DNA of 64,000 nucleotides from Bog-756 sp963699105 (GCA_963699105.1 CAVOTI010000001.1:1302001-1366000), one strand, 5' to 3'. Positions 15,684-25,285 are shown, counted from the first letter of the stretch. Notes: generated by a model not told the origin, from the letters alone. Made by a program: numbers and translations.

Positions 15684-17856
15684 CATCTTGGACGAAGAGA
15701 TCAGGTTGCTGGTCGTGGAGCTGGTGGAGTCCGCTCCTCAGGCCCCCACGCTGTCAGAGTTGGAGTGGAGGGACGGTGAGGCAGATGAGACTGCGGTGCA
15801 CCTGGGCCGGCGGACCATGGTCCGGCGGCGTCCCCTCGTGGTGGGCGGAGGTTTCGGTGCCATAGCGGCCGTCATCCTTCTCGTCGTCCTGTTGCTACCG
15901 TCCGGACAGCACGAACCGGTGGCGGCCGCAGCCCAGTTGAACCAGATCGCCGACAATGTGGTGAGTGAAGGGGCCCCCTCGCTCAGCCAGGGCCAGTACT
16001 TGGAGACGGAGAGCCGTATCTCGATCCTGGCTACCGTCAGCCAGGTCGGTTCCACTCCCACCCCCGGCGCGCTGGCAACCATCACGGCGACGATCACCCA
16101 GTGGACCGACCGATTCGGCGATGCCTGCGTCCTGGCCACGTCCAGTCCGGCCGAGTTCGCCTCACCCGTCAATCAGGCTGCCTGGAAGGCCGCCGGGGTC
16201 CTGACCACACCGACCGGACAGCCAGTCACCAGTTGCTCGACCGTCAGCCAGTCATTGATCCCTGGCGAAAGCACGCCGGGATCGGGAATCATCGATGTCT
16301 CGACGCTGCCCACCGATCCGGCAACCCTGGCCGACCAGCTGAGCTCGGGATCGACCGGCATTGCCAGTCTCGACCAGCTGGAGCTACCGGCAGGAGAAAA
16401 CGCGGGGTTCGAGCGAGCGGCCGATCTCCTGACCCTGCCGGTGGCAGGGGCGACTCCTTCGTTCACCGCCGCCCTGTTCAAGGCCATCGCCCTGCTTCCG
16501 GACGTGTCGGCTCTCGGCGAGACATCGACCCATTCGGGCGCCACTGGGTTGGGCTTCTCCGGAGACTCGGAGACCGGCAGGAGCATCATCGTCGTCGATC
16601 CATCCACTGGGGCGTTGCTGGAAGCCAGGAACATCTTCGGTCCCTCGGTGATCCAGGAGCTGGGGCCCTCGTATCTGGCCCCTCCGCCGACCCCGAGTAT
16701 CGGAACCGAAGGAGGATCATACGGAGGGGTCATCCAGTGGTTCGATCCCGTGGGTCCTCCGAGGGTGGTCGACTCCCTGCCGACCGGCATGAGCCTGGCC
16801 CAGCCGGTCCCGGTGGCAGCCGAGATCGTAGGGGTTGCCAATCCCGGGGTGGGCACTGTGCAACTCCAGGCTCTTCAGGAGGAACTGGGAAAGCTGGATC
16901 CGGCCATCGCTGCCGGCCTGGCTGCTGGTGGTCTCGGCGGGGCCGGCAGGGCCGGCGGGGCCGGCGGGGCCACCGTCGACTTCGAGCTCACATCGGCGGC
17001 CGAGATGCATCGCTACGCCCAGGCCATGAAGTCGTCGGGCTTGTTCGCATCGATCACCGAGTACACCTCGGTCGGCGCCCACTCGACCAGGTCCTCGCCA
17101 GTATCGGCTTCGGTGGCGGCCCCGAGTGGAATCGTGGAAAAGGTCATCACCATCCCGGAGACTGTCTACGACCAGGTGGGATCGGCGGTGCCATCAGGAG
17201 GTCAGCCGGAGTCCCGGCCGATCGTCCTGCCCGGGCAGCCCCGGCTGACATTGGGGGGCACCAAGCCCGCCGTCCTCTATGTCGGAGCCGACTACTGCCC
17301 CTATTGCGCGGCGGACCGGTGGGCTCTGGTCGCAGCACTTTCACGATTCGGGACGTGGTCGGGTCTGTCGCTGATCACGTCATCGGCGACCGATGTGGAC
17401 CCCGATACCCATACCTTCGGTTTCGACGGAGCGACCTATTCGAGTCCGTATCTGTCGTTCTCATCGGTCGAGCAGTACAGCGACGTCCCTTCATCTGCCG
17501 GCGGGTACACCCCACTCCAGGCGTTGACGACACAGGAGCGGAGCGTCCTCAATACCTATGAGACCCCGAAGTTCGTCCCCGGGGCGGTATCCGGCTCGAC
17601 GAGCATCCCCTTCATCGACATCGGCAACACCGCGGTGATCTCCGGGGCCATGTTCAACCCCGGCATTCTGGCCGGACTTTCGTGGAGCAGCATCGCCAAC
17701 GACCTGGACGACCCATCGAGCCCGGTCGCGCGGTCGATCGTGGCAACAGCCAACGAGATCACCGCGGCCATCTGTGCCACGACCAAGGGTCTTCCCTCCT
17801 CGGTGTGCAACAGCACCGGCGTACGGACGGCCGCCCAGTCGCTGGGGCTGGGTTAG
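15676..17856 (+). CDS. Membrane-anchored putative anti-sigma protein with extracytoplasmic DUF929 thioredoxin-like domain
   Basis: 726 residues from ATG 15676. Residues 1-50 are cytoplasmic and acidic (LDEEIRLLVVELVES) and would hold the sigma-binding part; residues 54-75 form one membrane helix. The external part begins with a region like the CU044_5270 family (AQLNQIADNV, YLETESRI). A Gly-rich linker lies near 418-433, then a short domain with FELTSAAEMHRYAQAMKSSGLFASI. The C-terminal part from about residue 505 matches DUF929, a thioredoxin-like fold, with a CPYC motif at Cys541-Cys544 (ADYCPYCAADRWAL) and DVDPDTHTFGFDGATYSSPYL. Coupling to the upstream sigma gene argues for an anti-sigma role; sensing redox state outside the membrane is my inference. 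The stop overlaps that of the convergent VOC gene. Confidence 0.8.
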   Translation: MTDILDEEIRLLVVELVESAPQAPTLSELEWRDGEADETAVHLGRRTMVRRRPLVVGGGFGAIAAVILLVVLLLPSGQHEPVAAAAQLNQIADNVVSEGAPSLSQGQYLETESRISILATVSQVGSTPTPGALATITATITQWTDRFGDACVLATSSPAEFASPVNQAAWKAAGVLTTPTGQPVTSCSTVSQSLIPGESTPGSGIIDVSTLPTDPATLADQLSSGSTGIASLDQLELPAGENAGFERAADLLTLPVAGATPSFTAALFKAIALLPDVSALGETSTHSGATGLGFSGDSETGRSIIVVDPSTGALLEARNIFGPSVIQELGPSYLAPPPTPSIGTEGGSYGGVIQWFDPVGPPRVVDSLPTGMSLAQPVPVAAEIVGVANPGVGTVQLQALQEELGKLDPAIAAGLAAGGLGGAGRAGGAGGATVDFELTSAAEMHRYAQAMKSSGLFASITEYTSVGAHSTRSSPVSASVAAPSGIVEKVITIPETVYDQVGSAVPSGGQPESRPIVLPGQPRLTLGGTKPAVLYVGADYCPYCAADRWALVAALSRFGTWSGLSLITSSATDVDPDTHTFGFDGATYSSPYLSFSSVEQYSDVPSSAGGYTPLQALTTQERSVLNTYETPKFVPGAVSGSTSIPFIDIGNTAVISGAMFNPGILAGLSWSSIANDLDDPSSPVARSIVATANEITAAICATTKGLPSSVCNSTGVRTAAQSLGLG

Positions 17857-18209
17857 GTGCCCGAGGCCCCGGAGCCGGCCACCTGGATCAAGCTGATGAC
17901 GTTTCCGTCGACGTCGACCAGGTTGGCTCGGTGTCCGGCGTCACCCACCGACTCGATGGGACCGGGGCTGATTCCCCTTCTGGTCAGATCGGCGACCAGT
18001 CGGCTCAGGTCGGTTACCGAAATGGTCACCACCGTCCGTCCGGCGCGCTCGGGATCCTCGATCACATAGAGCCAGCCGTTCCCCGCCACCCGCCACATGG
18101 CCTCGTTCTCATTTGGAACGATGTCGGCGGGGCGTCCGAAGAGCCGCTCATACCAGCCCATTTCGGCGGGCAGGTCGGCCACCGGCACACTGGCGAAGAG
18201 AACCTCCAT
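17853..18209 (-). CDS. VOC (glyoxalase/bleomycin-resistance fold) protein
   Basis: 118 residues from ATG 18209 (GTG 18215 is an alternative). The single VOC module reads VLFASVPVADLPAEMGWYERLFG and DVDGNVISLIQVAG, the typical first and last strands. WRVAGNGWLYVIEDPERAG and VVTISVTDLSRLVADL fill the middle. Metal ligands are not obvious; the C-terminal DxxGN lacks the usual final Glu in its standard place (ISLIQ). It may be a binding protein rather than an enzyme. Its TAA overlaps the stop of the convergent anti-sigma gene. Confidence 0.82.
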   Translation of the reverse strand: MEVLFASVPVADLPAEMGWYERLFGRPADIVPNENEAMWRVAGNGWLYVIEDPERAGRTVVTISVTDLSRLVADLTRRGISPGPIESVGDAGHRANLVDVDGNVISLIQVAGSGASGT

Positions 18210-18349
18210 GGTCACCCCACCAGCTTGCCCGCTGGCCGATGGGTCATGTCGGCCCAGACCCCGTCAGGGTAGGGCCAGGTGATCGGGGGCATCTGCCAGG
18301 GACGGAAGAGGCCAGCCGTCGAGCGGGGAAGCCCGGAGGCCGGGAAGGA

Positions 18350-19442
18350 CTAGTGACCCGAGTCCGAAGTCATTCGCTGGCAGTAGGCGGCGAGGGTTTC
18401 GAGGATCTCGTCGGCGGTCTTGTGCCAGACGAACGGCTTCGGGTCCTCGTTCCAGCTGGTCGATCCACGTCGGTGATCGATGCCTCGAGCTCCGGTCGAG
18501 CGATGGGTGCCGCGGCGCAGCCACTTGGTGGTGAGCTCGGCGAACCAGCGCTCGACGAGGTTGAGCCACGAGCTGTAGGTCGGGGTGAAGTGCAAGGTGG
18601 AAGCGCGGGTGGCGCAGCAGCCAGCGCTGGATCTCGGGGGTCTTGTGGGTGGAGACGTTGTCGAGGACCAGGTGCACGTCGAGGTCGTCCGGGACCGCAG
18701 CGGTCGATCAGGTTCAAGAAGCTGCGGAACTCGATCGGCGCGATGCGCGTCGGTCATGTCGGCGATCACCTGGCCCGAGGCCAGGTCGAGCGCGGCGTAG
18801 AGGTTGGTGGTGCCGTGGCGCACGTAGTCGTGGGTGCGCCGCTCGGGGAGTCCCGGGCGAAGCGGCAGCACCGGGGCGGTGCGATCGAGCGCCTGGATCT
18901 GGGTCTTCTCGTCGACGCACAGCACGAGGGCGGCCTCGGGCGGGTTGAGGTAGAGGCCGACGATGTCGCGGACCTTGTCGATGAACAGCGGGTCGGGGAC
19001 AGCTTGAACGTCTCGACCAGGTGGGGCTTGAGTCCGAAGGCCCGCCAGATCCGGCTGACCGCGATCTGGCTCATCCCCGTCGCCTTGGCCATCGAACGCG
19101 TCGACCAGTGCGTGGCGTCGACGCGGCGTCTCCTCAAGCGTCTTCACGATCACCGCTCGACGTCGTCATCGGTGATCGATGCGCGGCGTGCCCGGGCGCG
19201 GCTCGTCGTGGAGACCGTCCAGCCGATCGGCCAGCGAACCGACGACGCCACTTGCCCACCGTGTGCGGATCGAGGCCCAGTCGCTCGGCGACCTCGATCA
19301 CGTGCCCGCCCTCGGCGCAGGCCAGCACGACCCGACAGCGCAGCGCCAACGCCTGGGCACTTTTGGGTCGTCGGGCCCAACGCTCGAGCGTTTCGCGCTC
19401 GTCGTCGCTCAACACCACCGGTTCGAGTACAGATCGCCGCAT
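18350..19442 (-). CDS. IS630-family transposase, several frameshifts
   Basis: From ATG 19442, MRRSVLEPVVLSDDERETLERWARR and RLGLDPHTVGKWRRRF form the N-terminal helix-turn-helix. After shifts near 19220 and 19120 come THWSTRSMAKATGMSQIAVSRIWRAFGL, VDEKTQIQALDRT (first Asp) and LDNVSTHKT (second Asp). SWLNLVERWFAELT contains the Glu, and the end is YCQRMTSDSGH. The DDE triad typical of IS630 is present. At least five shifts are required; none destroys a motif. The stop codon TAG is completed by the duplicated TA target and the flanking G, so it lies partly outside the element. Confidence 0.87.
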
Positions 19443-19531
19443 TGCTGCCTCCAATCGTCGCTGACGAAAGGCACAACGCGGTGAGGCAGGAGAAAATCCC
19501 TCCGACGCGACTTATTTCGGACTCAGGCCAC
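18353..19531 (-). mobile_element. IS630-family insertion sequence, 1179 bp
   Basis: Terminal inverted repeats GTGACCCGAGTCCGAA (18353-18368) and, inverted at the right end, GTGGCCTGAGTCCGAA (19516-19531) match at 14 of 16 positions. The element is bordered by TA on both sides (18351-18352 and 19532-19533), as IS630/Tc1-like elements duplicate TA. Removing the element and one TA restores GCGCTGGCC-TAG at the end of the upstream minus-strand repeat-protein gene, so the target TA belonged to that gene's stop codon. The element begins with G, so the stop TAG is rebuilt on that side. Confidence 0.9.
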
Positions 19532-20727
19532 TAGGCCAGCGCCTCGGCCAACAGATGGGAGTTCTTGCCGGTGGGAGAGGATGCACCCACGGCCAGGCAG
19601 GCGCCGGTCGCCGTGCACGAGACGCCGGTCAGGGTGGCGAACGGTTCGGGATCCGGGCTGGCGGCGACAGTCCACTGACTGCCATTCCACCCTTCGATGA
19701 GCGTCGACACCCCGGTCTCGCTCACCGAGAAGGAACCGCCCACGGCCACGCACGATGTGGCGGCGGTGCACGACACCGAACTCAAGCCATCGTCGGGCCC
19801 GAGGTTCGGACTGGCGACGGTCTCCCAGGTGGTTCCGTTCCACGACTCGGTCAGCGTACGGTCGGCTGACTTGGTGGCCCGGCTACCCACGGCCACGCAG
19901 GCACGGGTCGAGATGCAAGACACGTAGGAGAGCGAGTCATGACCGCTCTTCACCGCCACCGAGGATGCCGACCATTGCCCGTTGCCGAAGGTGGCGATGA
20001 CGGGCTTCTTGCCCTCGGATCCCACCACCTCGCACCAGTTGGCGCTGGGGCACGAGGCGCCCGAGAATTGGGCGGCGTCGAGGGCTCTGGGGATGGAGAC
20101 GAGCGTCCAGCTGGCTCCGTTCCACGTTTCGGCCAGAGGAAGCGTGCCGGCGCCGACGGGCTCATTGTGGGAGTTGCCGTCGAACTCGTTGTCGAAGTCT
20201 CCCGCCAACTCCCGGCTGAAGTTGCCGGCGAGCGCACCGGCGGACTGGGTTCCCACGGCAAGACAGAACGAAGACGAGTTGCAGGCCACGCCACTGAGCT
20301 GCGTCAACGGATCGCCGGGCAGCGCAGGACCGGACACCACCGTCCATGTCGCCCCGTTCCACTGGTCGAACTCGGGCTGTGGAGAAGACCCCAAACCGGT
20401 GGCTACGCACCACGTAGCCGAAATACACGACACCGCGGTCACCAGGGTGGGCCCTCCGTCTTGGGGGGCCGGGGTCCTGGCCCATTTGCCGTTCGACCAC
20501 TGCTCGAAGACGGGTAGCTCAGCATGGCGCGAACCCCCGACACCCACCGCCATACAGGCCGATGGCGAGCCACAGGACACGCTGGTGAACACCGCCTGGG
20601 ACCCTGAGGCCACCGGCTTGGTGATCGACCAGGCGGGTGAAGACCCGCCAGCTGATGAGACGGTCAGGCCGATGAGCAACACGACCCCAGCCATGACCCG
20701 AATCATCCGCCGGGTGACCTGCGTCAT
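19531..20727 (-). CDS. Secreted Cys/Trp repeat protein
   Basis: 398 residues from ATG 20727. The signal peptide is MTQVTRRMIRVMAGVVLLIGLTVSSAGG. The rest consists of about seven repeats of roughly 45 residues with a core pattern L-x-S-V-S-C-x(5)-C-x-A-V-G followed by a variable loop and E-x-W-N-G-x-x-W-x-x-V. Two Cys per repeat suggest internal disulfides in an exported beta-rich protein. No catalytic motif is visible. A second protein with the same repeat lies at 25286-26431. Function is unknown; adhesion or surface display is a guess. The stop TAG is shared with the IS630 insertion site. Confidence 0.8.
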   Translation of the reverse strand: MTQVTRRMIRVMAGVVLLIGLTVSSAGGSSPAWSITKPVASGSQAVFTSVSCGSPSACMAVGVGGSRHAELPVFEQWSNGKWARTPAPQDGGPTLVTAVSCISATWCVATGLGSSPQPEFDQWNGATWTVVSGPALPGDPLTQLSGVACNSSSFCLAVGTQSAGALAGNFSRELAGDFDNEFDGNSHNEPVGAGTLPLAETWNGASWTLVSIPRALDAAQFSGASCPSANWCEVVGSEGKKPVIATFGNGQWSASSVAVKSGHDSLSYVSCISTRACVAVGSRATKSADRTLTESWNGTTWETVASPNLGPDDGLSSVSCTAATSCVAVGGSFSVSETGVSTLIEGWNGSQWTVAASPDPEPFATLTGVSCTATGACLAVGASSPTGKNSHLLAEALA

Positions 20728-21105
20728 GGCTCCGCCCCCCAGTCGCTCCGGTAGCTCGTCCATCCGGCGACAAGGCAGTGTCCCACATGGAAGGGCAGGT
20801 GTACATGGCCAGGGTCGAGCGACCTGCCCCCGCTCGTGGTGCGGGTCCCGTTCCACAATGGGCCGATTCACCACGTGCAGTTCGGGCCCCTACGGCGCCA
20901 CCGGTCCTCCACGTGACCGACACCAGGCCCGCGACCTCGTCTCCCGTCCCGGGAGCGCTCGGGATGGCCAGGTCCAGCCCCAGGGGATGGGGAGAACCGT
21001 CGACATGGACCCGGCGGCCCCGACCCCGTCCTTGGTGCACCCAGAGCTGCTCCCGGCCATGACCGGGCGTCACCCGGCCTGCCGGTGGCGCACTAGAACG
21101 GACCC
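20728..21105. other. Divergent intergenic region, 378 bp
   Basis: Lies between the divergently transcribed repeat protein and the MFS transporter, so it must hold both promoters. It is GC-rich and shows no convincing open frame, repeat or hairpin. I cannot place promoter boxes with confidence. Confidence 0.4.
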
Positions 21106-22251
21106 ATGAGCTTGCGGCCGGTCGGCGTGGTCTTCGTGCTCTTCGGGCTGTTCTGGGGCGCCTGGGCTGTGGCCGCCATCGACATCGAGCGTTCGCTCGG
21201 ACTGTCGGTCGGGGGATTCGGGCTCCTCCTCTCGGTCAGCCTGATCGGCAGCGCGGCGGCCAATGTCGTGGGGGGCGGGCTCTGTGAGCGATTCGGGACG
21301 GCGCGGATCCTGAGTCTCGCCCTCGGGACCTGGACCACCGTTTTGGTGCTCGGGGCGGTCAGCCGACCACCCGATCTGTTGGGACTGGCCATTGTGTTGA
21401 TCGTGGTGAATGCCGGGCTCATCGATGTGACCATCAATGTTGCCTCCATGACGGCGCTGGCCGATCGACCAGGCCGACTGGTCGCCTTCCACGCCCGGTT
21501 CAATGTCGGTGCCGCCGCCGGTGCAGCCACCTGCGGTGGGCTACTGGCCGTGCACATCTCGTGGCGGTGGATCTGGGCGGCGGTGGCCGTGGTAGCCGGC
21601 GTATTGGCCGTGGTCAGTAGCCGATCACCTCTACCGGGTGCTGCGCCGGGCAAACGGGTCGCTTGGCACGGAGCTCTCACCCTGTTGCGCCACGACCGAC
21701 TGCTCGTGGTGGCCGGGGTCTTCGCCCTATCGGCCATGGTCGAGGGCGGGATCGACCTGTGGGGGGTTCTGTTCCTTCGATCGACGCTCGATTCCGGGCT
21801 GCTGTTGGCAGCAGGTGGCTCAGTCCTCGGCTACACCGTGGCGGCCGTGGCCCGGACCACGCTCGGGCCGGCCATCGGCCGGCGTGGACCGCCGCAGGGC
21901 GTGGCCATCGGGGCGGGCGTGGCCGCCGTCGGGACGGCGTTGCTGGCCACGGCACGGGTGCCCGTCATGGGCGCCCTCGGACTGGTACTGGCGGCGGGCG
22001 GCATCTCGATGTGCTGGCCCTTGCTCGTGGCCGCCGCCGGCCGGGGCAGACCCGGCGGAGCCGCCGCCGTCGGGGCCGTCACCGCCGGCGGCTATGTCGG
22101 GCTGGTGGCAGGACCGGCCCTGGTGGGGTGGGTGGCCGGGGCCATCGGCCTTCGCGGTGCCCTCGGCCTGCTCGCCGCCGCCGCAGCCGTAGTCGCCATC
22201 GTTCCCGCCGTGCGGCCCAAACTGCTGCTGGGGAGAACAGCTGCTGCATAG
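21106..22251 (+). CDS. MFS transporter
   Basis: 381 residues from ATG 21106 with about twelve hydrophobic segments (for example VGVVFVLFGLFWGAWAVAA, FGLLLSVSLIGSAAANVVGG, WIWAAVAVVAGVLAVVSS). The loop 2-3 signature is degenerate (GGGLCERFGTARIL). The second half has GGSVLGYTVAAVARTTLGPAIGRR. It resembles small drug or sugar MFS proteins of the type found in actinobacteria. The substrate is not evident, and no regulator adjoins it. Confidence 0.88.
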   Translation: MSLRPVGVVFVLFGLFWGAWAVAAIDIERSLGLSVGGFGLLLSVSLIGSAAANVVGGGLCERFGTARILSLALGTWTTVLVLGAVSRPPDLLGLAIVLIVVNAGLIDVTINVASMTALADRPGRLVAFHARFNVGAAAGAATCGGLLAVHISWRWIWAAVAVVAGVLAVVSSRSPLPGAAPGKRVAWHGALTLLRHDRLLVVAGVFALSAMVEGGIDLWGVLFLRSTLDSGLLLAAGGSVLGYTVAAVARTTLGPAIGRRGPPQGVAIGAGVAAVGTALLATARVPVMGALGLVLAAGGISMCWPLLVAAAGRGRPGGAAAVGAVTAGGYVGLVAGPALVGWVAGAIGLRGALGLLAAAAAVVAIVPAVRPKLLLGRTAAA

Positions 22252-22442
22252 AGCCTGGTCTCGACGTCGAGCAACGATGGGCGCCGGCAAGCGCAGATTT
22301 ACTCGGACATGGCGCAATTGGGCTGCTGCCTGCACCGAGTCGAGCCGCCTGCGACTGCCGGTATGGGCGTGGACCCGGGCCTGGCCGCCTCCCATCCACT
22401 GGGACCGGCCCGGATATCTCTGGCCGGCGGTACCCTGGCCCG

Positions 22443-23391
22443 GTGACGAGATTCGGTGTTCAGTTGCCCAACTTCTCCGGGGTCGATCCCGGCGACTTGT
22501 TCGACCACATCGCTGGTCTGGCGACTTCGTCGGAGGAGTCCGGGTTCGACTCGGTGTACGTGATGGACCACTTCTTCCAGCTCCCGCCGCTGGGCGGGCC
22601 GGACCAGCCGATGCTCGAGGCGTACACGCTGCTCGGGGCGCTGGCGGCCCGGACCCAGAGGGTGCAGTTGGGAACGCTCGTCACCGGGGTGACCTATCGC
22701 AACCCCGGCAATTCTGGCAAAGATCGTGACGACCTTGGACGTCGTGTCGCGGGGTCGGGCCATCCTCGGAATCGGAGGCGCCTGGTATGACGTCGAACAC
22801 CAGGGTCTCGGTGTCGACTATCCGAGTGACCGGGTGCGCCTCGACATGCTCGAGGAGGCGGTGCAAGTGTGCCGGGCCATGTTCACCGACGATGACGTGA
22901 GCTTCGAGGGGAACCACTATCGCCTCGACCACGCCCGCAATCTGCCCCGACCGGTGCAAGTCGGGGGACCGAAGATCATGATCGGTGGCGGCGGCGAGAA
23001 GCGGACCCTGCGGCTGGTCGCCCTCTACGCAGACAAGTGCAACGTGACGGGCGATGTGAACACGCTGGCCCGCAAGATCGAGGTGCTCCACCGTCACTGC
23101 GCCGAGGTCGGCCGCGACCCTGCCGACGTGGACATAACGTGGATGAGCCCGTTGATCCTCACCACTTCGGAAGAGAACACCGCCGAGATGCGCAGCATGC
23201 TGACAGCCAGCGGCTCCCCCGCCGAGGCCGGCGGATTCATCGTGGGCCAGCCTCACGAGATCCCGGGCTTGGTGGCAGGTCACATCGAGGCCGGTGCCGA
23301 CGAGGTCATCTTCAGTGTTGCCTTCGGCGACACCACCGGTATCCGTGCGGTCGGTGAGGCATTCGGACTGGACAAGGGCCCCCACCAGTAG
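22443..23391 (+). CDS. F420-dependent LLM-class oxidoreductase, one frameshift
   Basis: About 315 residues from GTG 22443. The TIM-barrel luciferase-like pattern is VTRFGVQLPNFSG, GFDSVYVMDHFFQLP, LGALAARTQRVQLGTLVTG. After a one-base shift near 22715 it continues AKIVTTLDVVSRGRAILGIGGAWYDVEH, DRVRLDMLEEAVQVCRAMF and RPVQVGGPKIMIGGGGEKRTLRLVALYADKCNV. These are hallmarks of actinobacterial F420-binding members. It probably reduces or oxidises a lipid or xenobiotic; no partner gene clarifies the substrate. The frameshift joins conserved parts, so it is likely a sequence error. Confidence 0.88.
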
Positions 23392-23555
23392 TTGCCGAGC
23401 CGGCGTCGGGGGCCACCTCGGGGAACAGTGGGTGCAGAAGTACGGCGCAGTTCCGGTCGAACGCTCGGATGCGGAGGCCGCCAACCAACCGGTGGTGGAT
23501 GACACTCCCTACCAGCCAATTGGCTGAACACCGTGGGGTAGACCGCCGGCCTCGG

Positions 23556-24322
23556 TCAGAACGGGACAACGGTGGCAAGCAGGCCGGTGGCCGGCTCACG
23601 CCCGGCCAGCGTCCGGCAGAACTCCACGGCATCGAGGGACACCTCCTGGCCGTCGGAATGGTCTGAGCCGCGCCGGTACCTGCCACCGGCAGCTCCCTCG
23701 AGAACGAGGGCAAAGGGCTTGCCGTGGCGCCGGGCCCACTCGGCCACCACATCGGCGACGATACGACCGTCGTGTCCGGAACTGAGCTCGGGCGGGCTGG
23801 AGAGGGCGTGGGCCACGTCGATACGGTGCATCCACAGATCCCGCAAATAGATGGAATCGATGAGATAGCCGAGTGTCCAGTTCTCGTACACAGGTCCATC
23901 GACAGCGAGTTTGGCGTGGTTGCGGACGAACGATGGGGTGCGTCGACGGCCCCGCACCGTCTTCGGGGCGATCGCCTCCAGCCGATCGATGATCTGGGTG
24001 GGAGTGAGATCAGAACGTTCGTCCACCTGCACGGCAGTCAGCGCCACTTCCAGCGGTCCACCTCGCTGTTTGCGATGAGCCCGGGCCCGGCGAAGTTGGC
24101 GGATGTTCTCGCCGACGGACGCCCCTGCTTCACATGCGCCGAGCACATGCTGGTACATGGTCCGGACATCCCAACCGGGAAGTCGGTAGGTGCACTCCAC
24201 TCGGCGCTGCCGAGCGACCGCAGCATGGCGAGGGTGATATCCAGCTCACGGCTCTGGAGACGCATCGCCTCGTGATGGGCCATGGGCGGGATGGTCGCCA
24301 CGTCCGTCGAAGTCATGGTCAT
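23556..24322 (-). CDS. Mycothiol-dependent maleylpyruvate isomerase family protein, one frameshift
   Basis: From ATG 24322 the N-terminus is MTMTSTDVATIPPMAHHEAMRLQ and ELDITLAMLRSLGSAEWSAPTD; a shift near 24195 leads to YRLPGWDVRTMYQHVLGACEAG, the DinB/MDMPI helical bundle. The His in TMYQHVLG and the LRDLWMHRIDVAHAL segment provide the metal-binding histidines of the family. The C-terminal part (VVAEWARRHGKPFALVLEG, VEFCRTLAG) matches the second MDMPI domain. The first ATG overlaps the TetR stop (ATGA), so the two are translated together and this enzyme is probably the repressor's target gene. Confidence 0.85.
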
Positions 24323-24942
24323 CGTCGGCCTCCTTTAGCTCGAGCCGGATGAGATGTGGACGTACGTGGGGCGAAGGAGCCTCCACAATGGGCGAGGAAC
24401 ATCGCCACCGAATCCTCGATAAGACGGGTCCACCGGTCCCCCCCAGGATCGTTCGAGACCTGCTGGCTCACGAGACCGGTGATCAGGGCCGTCCACATAT
24501 CCAGATGACGGTCCTCGGTGATCCCGTTGAGCGCTAACCACTCTCGGGCTTGGGCCAATGCACGTTCTGCTGGTTCAAATGAGGCAGGCGATGGTTCGAA
24601 TCCAGGAATCGGCCGTTGGAACAAGAGCTGGTAGCGCGGCGAGTCGATGGTGCAGAACTCGAAGAATCGCTGCACCGATGCCACCAGGAGCTCCCGTGGG
24701 TCGGCAGTATCGAAGGGAGCGGCCATCGCATCGGCGAACTGCTCATCGGCCTGGCCGAACATGGCATCGTAAATGGCGCCTTTGGAGTCGAAATACGCGT
24801 ACACCGTCGGCGTCGTGATCCCTGCCTGGCGGGCCAAGTCGCGGATGGTCAGAGCAGCGATTCCCGATTGGCTCACTCGCCGCCAAGCGGCGTCGATGAT
24901 CGCCTCGCGTGCCGACTGCCGTCGCGCCTCGCGCCAGTCCAC
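24319..24942 (-). CDS. TetR-family transcriptional regulator
   Basis: 207 residues from GTG 24942. The DNA-binding part is AREAIIDAAWRRVSQSGIAALTIRDLARQAGITTPTVYAYFDSKGAIYDAMF, a textbook TetR helix-turn-helix. The ligand domain contains ELLVASVQRFFEFCTIDSPRYQLLFQRPIPGFEPSPASF. It precedes and overlaps the mycothiol-isomerase gene, so it likely autoregulates the pair. A candidate operator lies at 24955-24971. Confidence 0.92.
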   Translation of the reverse strand: MDWREARRQSAREAIIDAAWRRVSQSGIAALTIRDLARQAGITTPTVYAYFDSKGAIYDAMFGQADEQFADAMAAPFDTADPRELLVASVQRFFEFCTIDSPRYQLLFQRPIPGFEPSPASFEPAERALAQAREWLALNGITEDRHLDMWTALITGLVSQQVSNDPGGDRWTRLIEDSVAMFLAHCGGSFAPRTSTSHPARAKGGRR

Positions 24943-24954
24943 TGCTTCCGAAAT

Positions 24955-24971
24955 ATACCACCGTTCGGTAT
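24955..24971. promoter_or_regulatory. Candidate TetR operator
   Basis: The inverted repeat ATACC-accgttc-GGTAT sits 13 bp upstream of the TetR start. Size and placement suit autorepression. Arms of only five bases make the call modest. Confidence 0.4.
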
Positions 24972-25285
24972 GTGCATACGATGTAAAGACCTTGTCAAGA
25001 CCAGAAGCCAGACAGGAATCAGCGATGGCCTGACGGGGCGCAGCCTGGTCTCAACCGTGATGTGATGCGCACCGGCCACGGTCGATAGCGCACCCATACC
25101 GGTGGTTGGGTCACCCCATCGCGGAAGATCGCTCGCCGACCATCCCGCTCCCGCCCTTGTCAGGATTCGGACAGTGGCGACGGACTGGAGGCCCCTGGTG
25201 CCGGAGGCCGCCCTCCAACAGGTGGAGAGCATCGTATTCGGGGACGATTACCCACGATGGCAAAGCATCGCCGAGCCGATCTCGT
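24972..25285. other. Intergenic region, 314 bp
   Basis: Between the TetR gene's upstream region and the stop of the second secreted repeat protein. No convincing gene, hairpin or repeat is seen. GC content falls here, marking the start of the lower-GC stretch. Confidence 0.35.

Noticed and set aside
24590..24606. GGTTCGAATCC, resembling a tRNA T-arm
   Set aside because: It lies inside the TetR coding sequence and no tRNA cloverleaf can be built around it.
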